A stretch of DNA of 64,000 bases from an uncultured archaeon. Lineage in GTDB: Archaea > Halobacteriota > Methanosarcinia > Methanosarcinales > Methanoperedenaceae. Positions 17,035 through 26,023 of this stretch are shown here, one piece after another. The notes beneath the pieces were generated by a model. It did not search any database and was not told the origin of the DNA. It worked only from the letters and a program-made list of their open reading frames with translations. A program made the translations under genes and the position numbers. Location: NCBI GenBank assembly GCA_902386205.1, contig CABMIH010000053.1, positions 1-64,000 of the forward strand, written 5' to 3'. Every line of letters begins with the position of its first letter. The stretch's first letter is position 1.

Positions 17035-18015
17035 TTAACCTAATTTAGGAGCTTTTATTTTTAAGAAAATATCTTCTTTTGTAACTCTTTTTGATTGAAT
17101 TTCTCTTCGTTTTCTTATTGCTGTTGGTAAATTTTGCATAAATAAATAATATCCCTGAAAAAAGGCTAATAAAGATCCAGCATGTAATCTAAAAATGGAT
17201 TGTTTAATAGATTTTATAAAAGCAAAAAAAGAATATAATATTAAAATTATAATAATATTAAGGCTGGAGTAATTTTTTACTATTGTATATAAATGAGCAT
17301 AAAAAATGTTCTTAAGCTTAAAATTATAATAATTATTATTTTTATTCGAATCTTTCCCGATGTGAATTTGAACAGATTTGGAAAATAAATAATTTCTATA
17401 ACCAGATAACCATAACTTCATTCCTAAATCCATGTCATCCCCCCCAAAGATTAAATGATCATCGTATCCCTTGACAGTGAGCCATGTTTCCTTTTTGAGG
17501 AAAAGTGCCGCTCCATGCGGGAAACCGATCATAATTTTATCGATTTGTTTTAATTTTTCTAGACATAGTGGAACTTTATTGTGTTTTATGAAATAATAAT
17601 CTAAAAACCCTCCATAAAAATCTGATTCTTTCTCATTTTCATTTATTAGGCTTAGGCCAAAACAACCAAAAGATTCTAAATTTTTCGAATATTCTAATAA
17701 ATATCTAATAATATTCTTTGAAGTAAACAGGATATCGTTATCTAATAATAGAATATATTCTCCTTGTGCACTCCCGACAGCGTAATTACATGCAAAATTC
17801 TTCTCTCTCAAACGAGGACTCTGAATTAATCTTATTCTATCGAATTTTTTTATGAATTCTAAACTTCCATCTGTTGAACCATTATCTACAATAATAAACT
17901 CGTAATTAGGATAATCTAATTCAAGAATTGGCTGAATTGTTCTTTGTAGAAATTTTATGCCATTGTAATTTAACATTACAACACTAACTTCCGGAAATTT
18001 CTCAACTTCTCTCAT
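17035..18015 (-). CDS. Family 2 glycosyltransferase
   Basis: This GT-A fold enzyme opens with VSVVMLNYNGIKFLQRTI, has the nucleotide-sugar motif FIIVDNGSTDGS near residue 42, the metal site LLLDNDILF near residue 95, and an acceptor-side segment HGAALFLKKETW followed by FGGDDMDLGMKLWLSGY. A C-terminal membrane helix (NIIIILILYSFFAFIKSI) anchors it. In family terms it resembles rhamnosyltransferase-like GT2 enzymes, but the sugar cannot be told. The ATG overlaps the upstream methyltransferase stop by four bases (18012-18015). Confidence 0.88.
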   Translation of the reverse strand: MREVEKFPEVSVVMLNYNGIKFLQRTIQPILELDYPNYEFIIVDNGSTDGSLEFIKKFDRIRLIQSPRLREKNFACNYAVGSAQGEYILLLDNDILFTSKNIIRYLLEYSKNLESFGCFGLSLINENEKESDFYGGFLDYYFIKHNKVPLCLEKLKQIDKIMIGFPHGAALFLKKETWLTVKGYDDHLIFGGDDMDLGMKLWLSGYRNYLFSKSVQIHIGKDSNKNNNYYNFKLKNIFYAHLYTIVKNYSSLNIIIILILYSFFAFIKSIKQSIFRLHAGSLLAFFQGYYLFMQNLPTAIRKRREIQSKRVTKEDIFLKIKAPKLG

Positions 18016-18833
18016 TTCTTGATAAAAACGTATTTAGTGTCTGTACAACTTTTTCTATATTTTTCATACAATGCCGGCTGGCACTTAGGTCTATACATCA
18101 AATAATCAATATCTTCAATTACGCTACAGTTATTTTCTGTGAGAATCTTGAATATTCTTTGCCATTCGATATGGTCGTCTATCCATACATGAATATCTCC
18201 TTCTCTTTTATATCTATTATTAATAAAAGATATAATTAATGTAGATCTTATGAAATTAAAAGTAAATAATTCTCGTGTTTTAAACAACTTAATTAAATGC
18301 TCAAATATTGTCTGTTTTGTTAAATCATTATATTCTTCCAGCAATGCGTTGGGTTTCCACTTATTTTCATTAGCCTCGTGATCAATGTAAATATAACCAC
18401 CTGGTTTTAAAACCCTGATAAACTCCTTGATTGTAAATAAATAATCAGGAATGTGATGAAGAACAGAATAAGTGGCAACAACATCAAAACTATTGTTCTC
18501 AAAAGGTAATTTTTTATCTATAAGTAAACTTAATTCTAAATTAGAGTTATTATTGGCTCTTTTACTTAGAATATCCAGCGATTTTTGTGAAACATCACAA
18601 GCAGTAACCCAACATCCTTTATTTAAAAATTTTAAAGCAAGATTACCTGTTCCTGATCCCAAATCCAAAATTCTTGGCTTATTCTTAGCCACTCTATTTA
18701 ATAATGTTTCTATTGTTTGTTCCACTCTTCTCTGTTCTACTTGGTTGTATATTTCAGGATGTTTCAGGTCATATACTTCAGCAATAGTATTATGAGCTTT
18801 GGCATTCTGCTTTATTTTATTATTTTCAATCAT
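18012..18833 (-). CDS. Class I SAM-dependent methyltransferase
   Basis: A Rossmann methyltransferase of 273 residues. Motif I is ILDLGSGTGNLALKFL near residue 55, the post-I acidic end is VTACDVSQKSL, and motif IV/V is FDVVATYSVLHHIPD followed by KPGGYIYIDHEA. Ubiquinone/menaquinone-methyltransferase-like enzymes share these motifs, but the operon places it in glycan or lipid-carrier modification, such as O-methylation of a sugar. It overlaps the upstream GT4 gene by eight bases. Confidence 0.88.
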   Translation of the reverse strand: MIENNKIKQNAKAHNTIAEVYDLKHPEIYNQVEQRRVEQTIETLLNRVAKNKPRILDLGSGTGNLALKFLNKGCWVTACDVSQKSLDILSKRANNNSNLELSLLIDKKLPFENNSFDVVATYSVLHHIPDYLFTIKEFIRVLKPGGYIYIDHEANENKWKPNALLEEYNDLTKQTIFEHLIKLFKTRELFTFNFIRSTLIISFINNRYKREGDIHVWIDDHIEWQRIFKILTENNCSVIEDIDYLMYRPKCQPALYEKYRKSCTDTKYVFIKK

Positions 18834-19926
18834 TGTTGTATATATTCTTTAAATTTAACAAATAATTGTCCAGCGAATACTTTTTTGCATTATCCTGGCT
18901 GTTTTTTGTTAATTCAATTCTTAGACTTTCATCGCAATTGATCAATTCAATTTTTTCTGCCAGATCTGTTTCATTATTCTTTTGAAATAATAATCCTGTT
19001 TTCTTATCCAGAACAACTTCATTTAATCCTTTAATGTCAGATGCAATTACCGGAACACCTAATGTCTGTCCCTCAATAGCAGATAAACCGAAAGATTCTG
19101 ATCTGGATGGAATGACAAGACAATCTATCAAACGATAAAATCTTAACATATCTCTAACATATCCCAGGAAAATTATCCTATCTCTGATGTCCAGATTTTC
19201 GGTCAGTCTTTCTAATTCTTTTTTTTCGATACCATCTCCCGCAATAACAACTTTAGAATTTGGGATATTGATATAAGGAATCGATTTTATCAAGATGTCG
19301 CAACCTTTTAGTTTATCCAATCTGCCTGCAAAACCGATGACATAATCTTCGGTATTTAATCCGAATTTTTTTCTTTCAACAGTCCTGTCGAAATTCTTGA
19401 ATTTCTCCAGATTGAATTTGTTTAAATCAATAAAATTATATAAAATTTTTATTTTTTTCCCATCTGCTTTTGTGTTCTCAATAAGTTCCATTTTCGTCGC
19501 TTCAGAAACTGCCAGAAATAGATTTATTTTATTTTGAAAAAGTTTTAAAATAAGATTATAGAAATGTTTATTTTGAAATATATCTCCGTGCTCATGCACA
19601 ATTATCCTGAGATTTTCGAAATACAATATTTTTACCAGAACTCCAAAAAAAACAGACTTAGGAAGATGTAAGTGAAGAATTTTTATATTATTTTTTTCAA
19701 TATAATTTTTTAACTCGAGAAAAGATAATAAATTATACCTGGACTTGTGGTTTGATGAAATAAATAATGCCCCATCATGTGATATATGGTAATTTGACCT
19801 TCGCAAAGAGAAACTCTGTAATTCAAGATCATCGCAATTCCATCTTTCAATGAGCTGGATTACGATTCTCTGAGCTCCGCCAAGTTCCATATGATCTATA
19901 ACATTTAAAATTTTAGTTTTTAGCAT
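18826..19926 (-). CDS. Family 4 glycosyltransferase
   Basis: A GT-B retaining glycosyltransferase of 366 residues. The N-terminal acceptor domain starts NVIDHMELGGAQRIVIQLIE. The C-terminal donor domain has IGFAGRLDKLKGCDILIKS, VVIAGDGIEKKEL and the catalytic ESFGLSAIEGQTLGVPVIAS segment with the conserved Glu pair spaced by seven residues. It overlaps the next upstream GT4 gene by seven bases and is the second of two consecutive GT4 enzymes, likely adding successive sugars. Confidence 0.9.
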   Translation of the reverse strand: MLKTKILNVIDHMELGGAQRIVIQLIERWNCDDLELQSFSLRRSNYHISHDGALFISSNHKSRYNLLSFLELKNYIEKNNIKILHLHLPKSVFFGVLVKILYFENLRIIVHEHGDIFQNKHFYNLILKLFQNKINLFLAVSEATKMELIENTKADGKKIKILYNFIDLNKFNLEKFKNFDRTVERKKFGLNTEDYVIGFAGRLDKLKGCDILIKSIPYINIPNSKVVIAGDGIEKKELERLTENLDIRDRIIFLGYVRDMLRFYRLIDCLVIPSRSESFGLSAIEGQTLGVPVIASDIKGLNEVVLDKKTGLLFQKNNETDLAEKIELINCDESLRIELTKNSQDNAKKYSLDNYLLNLKNIYNND

Positions 19927-21053
19927 ATTTCGTGATGATTTGATCTTGAGACAGTTTCATAAACTTTAGAATAACTTAATGCAATTTTTTCCCAATAAAA
20001 ATTATATTCAGCTCTTTTTCTTGCATTTAAGCCCAATTTTATAATGAGTTCATTATCGTTAATAAGTTCAACCAATGCATTCCTAATACTCTCAGAGCTC
20101 TTTGGTTCAATTAATATCGCTGCGTCACCCACAACCTCTGGACAACCTGTAACATTAGTTGTAATGATGGCACAACCAGAAACCATTGCTTCCAGGAGAA
20201 CAACCGGAAAGTTTTCTGCGGATGATGAGAATATAAAAATAGAAGAGGTTTCATATTCATACTTCAGTCTTTCATTGTTCACATACCCTAACAGTTCGAT
20301 ATTATCAGAACCGCTTCGTTTGATGCGTTCTGCTAAATTTTTTTTATATGGGCCATCTCCGCATATTACCAGCCTGTAATCATTTACTCCTTTCATGGCA
20401 TCAATTACGTATTGAACTCCTTTTCTTTCAAACAACCGGGTTACGACCAGGATTTTATTTTCTTTCTTTTTTGGGGTGAAATTTTTCGGATTAATTCCAT
20501 TAGGAATCACTTTGATGGTATTGCAATAATTTTCTTCACCAAAATTCTCTAAAATCAAATCTCTAAGAAATTGAGTGGGACTGGTTATACATGCTGCATT
20601 CCTAACGATTTCTTTCCATATTGGTTTAAGCAACCTATGTTGCATTCCAAATCTGTCCGGATTGTAATTGGGAACATCGCTCCCATGACTTGTAATAATA
20701 TATGGAATCTTACTTTTATTTAAATACGAAACTACTCCTGTTGGAATGATAAAATGAGTATGGCAGATATCATATTTATTCTCTTTTAATAACTCTGGCA
20801 AAAAACGATACGCTGAGTAGCAATACGAAAGCATTTCATGAGTCTGGCACACATTCCGCTGCTTCCTGATGCTCGGAACCCGGTATACAGTCACTCCGTT
20901 GATCTCTTCTTTCTGCTTCAGTCCCTTAAACCCCATGGTGACCACATCGACACTATGACCAAGTTTAACAAGTTCTTCGGCCAGGGATTTTGTTACAGGT
21001 GAAGCTCCTCCTCCCAGCGGCGGATACTCATAATTCAGCATCAATATTTTCAT
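19920..21053 (-). CDS. Family 4 glycosyltransferase
   Basis: GT-B fold, 377 residues. It opens MKILMLNYEYPPLGGGASPV, has ICHTHFIIPTGVVSYL and YIITSHGSDVPNYN in the acceptor half, then VVTRLFERKGVQYVIDAM, LVICGDGPYKKNLAERI and the donor-site SSAENFPVVLLEAMVSGCAI segment. It resembles PimB/WcaL-like mannosyl or glucosyl transferases only in general features. It follows the polyprenyl-phosphate GT2 gene by four bases. Confidence 0.9.
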   Translation of the reverse strand: MKILMLNYEYPPLGGGASPVTKSLAEELVKLGHSVDVVTMGFKGLKQKEEINGVTVYRVPSIRKQRNVCQTHEMLSYCYSAYRFLPELLKENKYDICHTHFIIPTGVVSYLNKSKIPYIITSHGSDVPNYNPDRFGMQHRLLKPIWKEIVRNAACITSPTQFLRDLILENFGEENYCNTIKVIPNGINPKNFTPKKKENKILVVTRLFERKGVQYVIDAMKGVNDYRLVICGDGPYKKNLAERIKRSGSDNIELLGYVNNERLKYEYETSSIFIFSSSAENFPVVLLEAMVSGCAIITTNVTGCPEVVGDAAILIEPKSSESIRNALVELINDNELIIKLGLNARKRAEYNFYWEKIALSYSKVYETVSRSNHHEIC

Positions 21054-21057
21054 TATT

Positions 21058-21993
21058 CTATCCGACCGTTTTCTCGATCAAATAATTCTTCCTTTCGTTC
21101 TGCCCGTAATACAACTTACACATAATATCGGCTAAAATCCCTGATGCCACGAACTGGACACCGATTATGACCATCAAAATTGCCAGCAAAAATAATGGCC
21201 TGTCCGAAAGGCCCTTTCCAAAGAACAGCCTCTCAATACCCATATAACCCCCCAGCAGTGTGCCTGAGATGCCAAGCAGAAGCCCCAGACCGCCGAACAT
21301 GTGGATAGGTCTTACCGAAAACTTCTGCCAGAAGGTGATGACAATAAGATCAAGGAAGCCTTTTGAGATCCTCTTCCAGTTGTACTTCGTTATTCCATAT
21401 TTCCTGGGGTGGTGTTTAACTTTTACCTCGCCGATCCTGTAGCCTTTCCATAAAAGCATTGCAGGGATATACCTGTGGATTTCTCCATAAAGATCCAGGC
21501 CCTTTACGCATCCGTTCCTGTATGCCCTGAAAGTGCAGCCAGAATCGTGAATCTTTTCACCCGTAGTCATTTTCCGCAACAGATTGGCAAATTTTGAAGT
21601 GATTTTCTTGGAAAACTTATCTTTACGGTCTGCGCGCCAGCCGCAGACTACATCATAATCTTCTTTTTCAATTTTCTCTATAAGCTTTGGTATATCAGAT
21701 GGGTCATTCTGCAGGTCACCATCCATACTGATAACAATATTCCCTTCTGCATTATCAAATCCGGCCTTTAATGCGGCGCTCTGCCCGAAATTCTTCCTGA
21801 ATTTTATTATTTTGACGGTATCATCTTTCTCGCGAACATTCAGCATGTTCTTGTAGGTATTATCTGTGGATCCATCATCCACAAAAATGATACTGTATTC
21901 CCGTTCCAGACTCTTCATGGTATTGCTCAATTCAGTATGCAGGGGTTCAATGTTTTCTTCCTCATTGTAAAAAGGAACTACTACCGAGATCAA
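21058..21993 (-). CDS. Polyprenyl-phosphate glycosyltransferase (DPM1/GtrB-like GT2)
   Basis: This 311-residue GT2 has VSVVVPFYNEEENIEPL near the start (written from residue 2), IIFVDDGSTDNTY, and the metal-binding VISMDGDLQNDPSDIP typical of dolichyl/undecaprenyl-phosphate sugar synthases. The C terminus has two membrane helices (about residues 230-290), which is the GtrB/DPMS-III layout. It would load a sugar onto polyprenyl phosphate, making the donor that the GT-C enzymes at 7569 and 10652 use. Base composition here returns towards the chromosomal norm. The stop of the upstream epimerase overlaps its start by four bases (21990-21993). Confidence 0.9.
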   Translation of the reverse strand: MISVVVPFYNEEENIEPLHTELSNTMKSLEREYSIIFVDDGSTDNTYKNMLNVREKDDTVKIIKFRKNFGQSAALKAGFDNAEGNIVISMDGDLQNDPSDIPKLIEKIEKEDYDVVCGWRADRKDKFSKKITSKFANLLRKMTTGEKIHDSGCTFRAYRNGCVKGLDLYGEIHRYIPAMLLWKGYRIGEVKVKHHPRKYGITKYNWKRISKGFLDLIVITFWQKFSVRPIHMFGGLGLLLGISGTLLGGYMGIERLFFGKGLSDRPLFLLAILMVIIGVQFVASGILADIMCKLYYGQNERKNYLIEKTVG

Positions 21994-22940
21994 TTTGCCA
22001 CCCCCTTATACCAGTCTACAAAATTCTCGATTCCCTCGCCTATGCGAACCATTGGTTTATAGCCAAGAAGTTTTTGCGCTTTTGATATATCAGCATAGGT
22101 GACAGGAACATCCCCGGGCTGATCCGGCAATTTTTTAATGATCGCGTTCTTTCCAAGATTCTCTTCAATTAATCGTATTAAATATCTTAATTCCACAACA
22201 TCTGAATTTCCCAGGTTGATTATTTCATACCCCAGTTTTTTATCAACTGCCGCCATAATCCCGTTCACAATATCGCTGATATATGTATAATCTCTTCTTG
22301 ACCTGCCATCACCATACATTTCGATGACCTTACCCTGGTCGATCAACCTTGTGAATTTATGGATTGCCATTTCAGGCCTTTGCCTTGGTCCGTAAACCGT
22401 GAAAAATCGAAGGCTGGTGATCGGAATCCCATAGAGATGATGATATGTATAACAGAAAGTTTCACAGGCTTTCTTTGAAGCCGCATAGGGAGATATCGCT
22501 TTATCCACAGGATCATCTTCCCTGAATGGTATATCTTCATTTATTCCATATAATGATGAACTTGAGCCAAAAACAAGTTTCCTGATGTTATGCTTCCTGC
22601 CAAGTTCCAGTAGATTGATCGTACCTCTGACGTTCACATCTTCGTATAACAGCGGATCCTGTATGGAAGGCCTGACCCCTGCTCTTGCCGCCAGATGGAT
22701 CAGGGTATCGATCTCATTATCATGGAATATTTTTTCCATCTGCGTCTTTTCCCTGATATCGGCCCTGTGGAAAATGAAATTTTCCTTGTCAAGGTTATGC
22801 TCGATATTTTTTATTTTGATGGACTGATCATAGAATTGATCAAAATTATCAATTCCAACCACTTTTTTTCCCATATCCAGGAGTTTATCTGTCACATGTG
22901 AACCGATAAATCCTGCACATCCTGTAACCATTATTGTCAT
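21990..22940 (-). CDS. NAD-dependent sugar epimerase (UDP-glucuronate/galactose 4-epimerase type)
   Basis: An extended short-chain dehydrogenase. It has the NAD motif GCAGFIGSHVTDKLL, the catalytic SSSLYG and YAASKKACE (Tyr-x3-Lys), and the family segment FFTVYGPRQRPEMAI. That last segment with its RP and the sequence LAARAGVRPSIQDP are typical of UDP-glucuronate 4-epimerases (GalE-like/CapI). ATG 22940 is used; a GTG two codons earlier (22946) is also in frame. First gene of the nine-kilobase minus-strand glycan operon. Confidence 0.9.
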   Translation of the reverse strand: MTIMVTGCAGFIGSHVTDKLLDMGKKVVGIDNFDQFYDQSIKIKNIEHNLDKENFIFHRADIREKTQMEKIFHDNEIDTLIHLAARAGVRPSIQDPLLYEDVNVRGTINLLELGRKHNIRKLVFGSSSSLYGINEDIPFREDDPVDKAISPYAASKKACETFCYTYHHLYGIPITSLRFFTVYGPRQRPEMAIHKFTRLIDQGKVIEMYGDGRSRRDYTYISDIVNGIMAAVDKKLGYEIINLGNSDVVELRYLIRLIEENLGKNAIIKKLPDQPGDVPVTYADISKAQKLLGYKPMVRIGEGIENFVDWYKGVAN

Positions 22941-22967
22941 GGGCACCTCAAATTAAAAAAATTGAGT

Positions 22968-23864
22968 TTAGAAGTTGAAAGTATCTTCTAAAACTCCGTT
23001 GAATATGGAGATGGTTTCCTCAATGTTAACTGATAAGTCGGGAATTTCTGCATCGAGATCAGCTTCATCTGAATAGACTTTCACAAATTTTACTTTTGTG
23101 ATTTCCGGGCTCGATACGCTTTCCGATCTCGCTTTCACAACAGCAGTCCCTCTTTCAGTTTCCGAGGTCAAAGTAACGATAGCCTTTCCGTCTCGATCGG
23201 TAACAACATTCTTTGCGCTTAACGTTCCTCTGGTAGTCTTGAAGTTGATAATTACATCTCCGACTTTTACATCGTTGCCTTCTCTATCTTTTAATTGAGC
23301 TACGATCGTCGAAGTGGATACGCCATCTGCAACGATTTTTTCCGGGTCAGCGGTTAATGATATCTCATGAGCCACTTCTACAAATTTTACCTTTGTCACA
23401 TCCGGGATCAATACACTATCTGACGTCGCTTTTACAACAGCAGTTCCTTTCTCGGTACTCGAAGTTAAAGTCACGATAGCCCTTCCGTCAGAATCAGTAA
23501 CGGCGCTATCTGCACTTAACGTTCCCCTGGTAGTCTCGAAGTTGATAATTACACCCTCAACTTTTATATCGTTGTGTTTTCGATCCTTCAATTGGGCAAT
23601 TATCGTTGAAGTCGATACGCCGTTTGCAGGAATTTCTTCAGGATATGCTGTCAATGATATCCTGCGGGCAACGATCCCATACCCGGGAAAATGTTCGATC
23701 TCATTATCCTCATTGTTAACTGAGTCTTCGCCGGCAGCATGATCGCCACCTGCATAAAGATCCGGAAAACCTGCTTCTTCTTCCGCGCTTACTGGTATTG
23801 CAGACGCTGCCAGCATAAAAAATGCTGTAGTTACCACTATACAAGTTAGAGTTGTTTTGTCCAT
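22968..23864 (-). CDS. Secreted protein with two bacterial Ig-like (Big_1) domains
   Basis: Signal peptide at residues 1-27 (hydrophobic core, AIPVSA cleavage). After an acidic linker come two 99-residue tandem domains (about 66-164 and 165-263). They share ISLTA, PEEI/PEKI, ANGVSTSTII/ADGVSTSTIV, QLKDR, VIINF, TTRGTLSA, DSDGRAIVTLTS and GTAVVKA, the pattern of the invasin/intimin Big_1 fold. The copies are also similar in DNA, so the duplication is fairly recent. The acidic C-terminal tail (264-298) has no membrane anchor or sorting signal that I recognise. GGAGG lies before the ATG. Role: adhesion or envelope structure, inferred from the fold. The upstream region has a 39-base palindrome. 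Confidence 0.85.
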   Translation of the reverse strand: MDKTTLTCIVVTTAFFMLAASAIPVSAEEEAGFPDLYAGGDHAAGEDSVNNEDNEIEHFPGYGIVARRISLTAYPEEIPANGVSTSTIIAQLKDRKHNDIKVEGVIINFETTRGTLSADSAVTDSDGRAIVTLTSSTEKGTAVVKATSDSVLIPDVTKVKFVEVAHEISLTADPEKIVADGVSTSTIVAQLKDREGNDVKVGDVIINFKTTRGTLSAKNVVTDRDGKAIVTLTSETERGTAVVKARSESVSSPEITKVKFVKVYSDEADLDAEIPDLSVNIEETISIFNGVLEDTFNF

Positions 23865-23955
23865 TGACGATGCCTCCTTCTACTACAAGCAGAAAACAGA
23901 TTCTACTTTATGTAGGGAAAAATTACATTAATTTCTTAGTATTTAGGCCTTTTGA

Positions 23956-23994
23956 TTTACATAATGATTATTATGATAATCATTTTCATGTAAA
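23956..23994. promoter_or_regulatory. Fur/DtxR-like palindrome upstream of the Ig-like gene
   Basis: The core ATGATTAT (23964-23971), TATG, ATAATCAT (23976-23983) is a perfect inverted repeat, flanked by TTTACAT (23956-23962) and ATGTAAA (23988-23994). The core resembles metal-regulator boxes of the TGATAAT/ATTATCA type. It lies about 90-130 bases upstream of the secreted protein start and about 410 bases downstream of the cheD start, past its end. It could be an operator or a stem-loop. Confidence 0.5.
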
Positions 23995-24070
23995 AACCTG
24001 GAAAAACCGATGGCATTGCCGTAAAAAAGTTTAGCAAATCATTTACTTTAACTGATCTGAAGTAAAAATA

Positions 24071-24544
24071 CTATATCTCCTTAACTCCCTTAAAAGCGCT
24101 TTTCACGATCAGTACCCCGGATTCAAGATAGAACTCAAGCGTTCTCCCGTAGTTCCCCCCTGTATCGCTGGCCAGGATCGGGATATTCAACTCATCCAGT
24201 TTCCATCTTACAGCTTCAACATTTTTTTCACCTATGTTCATGGTTTCCCCGAAGCTGAACATACTTGCACCGCCAGCTATTTTACATTTTATCCTTCTCT
24301 GGGAACAACCTTTTTCTATCATCATATTAACAGCCTTCTCGATCCCGGAATCTGCAAATTTTAAAGGATCACTCCTGTTCCTTGATTGCTCGATACTGGG
24401 TAGAACTATATGGGCAAGAGCGCCAATCTTTGCCACAGGGTCAATGAATGAAATTCCCACGCAAGAGCCAAGACCGATGGTCACAAGCACGGCAGGATTA
24501 TGGGCAACTGCAAGGTCGGCGATTCCTACGATAATCTTTTCCAT
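24071..24544 (-). CDS. cheD: Chemoreceptor glutamine deamidase CheD
   Basis: CheD deamidates receptor glutamines and is stimulated or held by CheC. The 157-residue protein has the catalytic Cys in GLGSCVGISFIDP (near residue 28), the catalytic His in GALAHIVLPS, and IKCKIAGGASMF with GEKNVEAV. It is the last gene of the che operon, eleven bases after cheC, which matches their physical partnership. Confidence 0.94.
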   Translation of the reverse strand: MEKIIVGIADLAVAHNPAVLVTIGLGSCVGISFIDPVAKIGALAHIVLPSIEQSRNRSDPLKFADSGIEKAVNMMIEKGCSQRRIKCKIAGGASMFSFGETMNIGEKNVEAVRWKLDELNIPILASDTGGNYGRTLEFYLESGVLIVKSAFKGVKEI

Positions 24545-24555
24545 TGCTAACTATC

Positions 24556-25176
24556 CTATCTGCCCACCAGCCTGTTTATCGAAGTGAGCAGATTATCCAG
24601 GGACGAATCGTTCACGAATACGAGTATCGTTCCATCCACTTTCTCCGAATCTACCGTGAATTCCGTCTTAAGGAGAAGCACATCATCAACAACCGGCATC
24701 AGCATGCCTACGACCTGGTTAATTATAGAATCCAGCATATCATATACCATGGTGGGTGTCGAAAGATTTATCGCCAGTTTCAGGAAATCCGAAAGTGCAG
24801 TAATGTAAGTTCCGTTCATTATATTACCCAGTTCATTCAAGGCTGATATTTCCATTTCATCAAAACCCTCGCCGCCTTCTTCCATTCCGAACATCTGTTT
24901 CACAAGCAGTTTTGCACTTTCCTTGGATAACAGGAGCAGCAGGAACCCGCTCTCTTCTCCCTTCAGTCCCTGGATAATACCTACTACCGGATTTTCATTT
25001 TTTATATAATCGGGCAATTTGATCAAAGGTATCAATTTGAGGTCGGGCAGGGAAATTCCCACTTTTTTGTCCTTTATCATCCTCGAAAGGGAAGTAGTAG
25101 CCTGTCCGATCCCTATATTCCCTACCTCTTTCAATGCATCGTACTGGAACTCATTAAGCGTTTTTATTTTACTCAT
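24556..25176 (-). CDS. cheC: CheY-P phosphatase CheC
   Basis: The CheC family dephosphorylates CheY-P. This 206-residue protein has both phosphatase helices: KEVGNIGIGQATTSLS near residue 16 and NELGNIMNGTYITALS near residue 110, each with the Glu and Asn that position water at the phosphoryl group. The pseudo-two-fold layout is that of CheC, not the shorter CheX. It lies between cheR and cheD in the operon. Confidence 0.94.
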   Translation of the reverse strand: MSKIKTLNEFQYDALKEVGNIGIGQATTSLSRMIKDKKVGISLPDLKLIPLIKLPDYIKNENPVVGIIQGLKGEESGFLLLLLSKESAKLLVKQMFGMEEGGEGFDEMEISALNELGNIMNGTYITALSDFLKLAINLSTPTMVYDMLDSIINQVVGMLMPVVDDVLLLKTEFTVDSEKVDGTILVFVNDSSLDNLLTSINRLVGR

Positions 25177-25183
25177 AACATTA

Positions 25184-26023
25184 TCACCTTTTTTGATAGA
25201 TTCTTTCCCTCACATCCACAGGGGCAAATAATTCACCTGCCGGACCGACCAGTGTCTCGGTTTTCCCCATAACGAAATATCCGCCCTTATTAAGGGCATT
25301 ATAAAAATTCAAATAAAGCTTTTCCTGCAATTCCTGCTCGAAATATATAGTGACATTCCTGCAGAATATCACGTCGAACCCGAACATCCGGGGGCCGGAA
25401 ATCATATCATGATGCCTGAACTTTAAAAGGCGCCTTAAATCCTCACTTACCTGGTAGTTCGCATCGTCTTTCTTAACAAAAAACCTCTCAAGCCTTTCCT
25501 TATTTATTTTCTCAAGCTGCTTTAACTGGTATATACCGTTCTCCGCTTTTTTAAGGGAATCATCATCTATATCTGTCCCCATGATGGAGATAGAATATCT
25601 TTTCGTTAATCCGCCCAGGAATTCACGCACCAGGATGGCAATGGAATACGGTTCCTCGCCGTTTGAGCAGCCGGCGCTCCATATTTTGAGGGTCTTGTCT
25701 TCAGCTTTAGACCTGACCAGTTCAGGAAGCACGGTTTTACTGAATATTTCGTAAGTCTCAGGGTTCCTGAATAGTTCTGTGACGTTAACTGTCAATGTAT
25801 CCTTTAATTTCTGCAATTCAGCCTCATTCTTCATGATAACGTCCATATATTCCTTATATGAACCCGACTGGTTCGCCCGCAGCCTGACCGCAAGCCTCCG
25901 CTTCAAATGAGCCTGTTTATACTGGTCGCAGTTAAAACCGATTTTTTTCTTGATAATGATTTTCAGGTCCGCAAACTCCTTTTCATCTTCATGCAAAACG
26001 AGAGGGTCTGCAAAATTCGTCAT
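25184..26023 (-). CDS. cheR: Chemotaxis protein methyltransferase CheR
   Basis: CheR uses S-adenosylmethionine to methylate glutamates on receptors. The N-terminal helical domain (HLKRRLAVRLRANQSGSY) is followed by TLTVNVTELFRNPE, the SAM-binding IWSAGCSNGEEPYSIAI, MGTDIDDDSLKKA, DVIFCRNVTIYFE and YFVMGKTE. At 279 residues it is full length. Its ATG overlaps the cheA stop by four bases (26020-26023). Confidence 0.96.
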   Translation of the reverse strand: MTNFADPLVLHEDEKEFADLKIIIKKKIGFNCDQYKQAHLKRRLAVRLRANQSGSYKEYMDVIMKNEAELQKLKDTLTVNVTELFRNPETYEIFSKTVLPELVRSKAEDKTLKIWSAGCSNGEEPYSIAILVREFLGGLTKRYSISIMGTDIDDDSLKKAENGIYQLKQLEKINKERLERFFVKKDDANYQVSEDLRRLLKFRHHDMISGPRMFGFDVIFCRNVTIYFEQELQEKLYLNFYNALNKGGYFVMGKTETLVGPAGELFAPVDVRERIYQKR

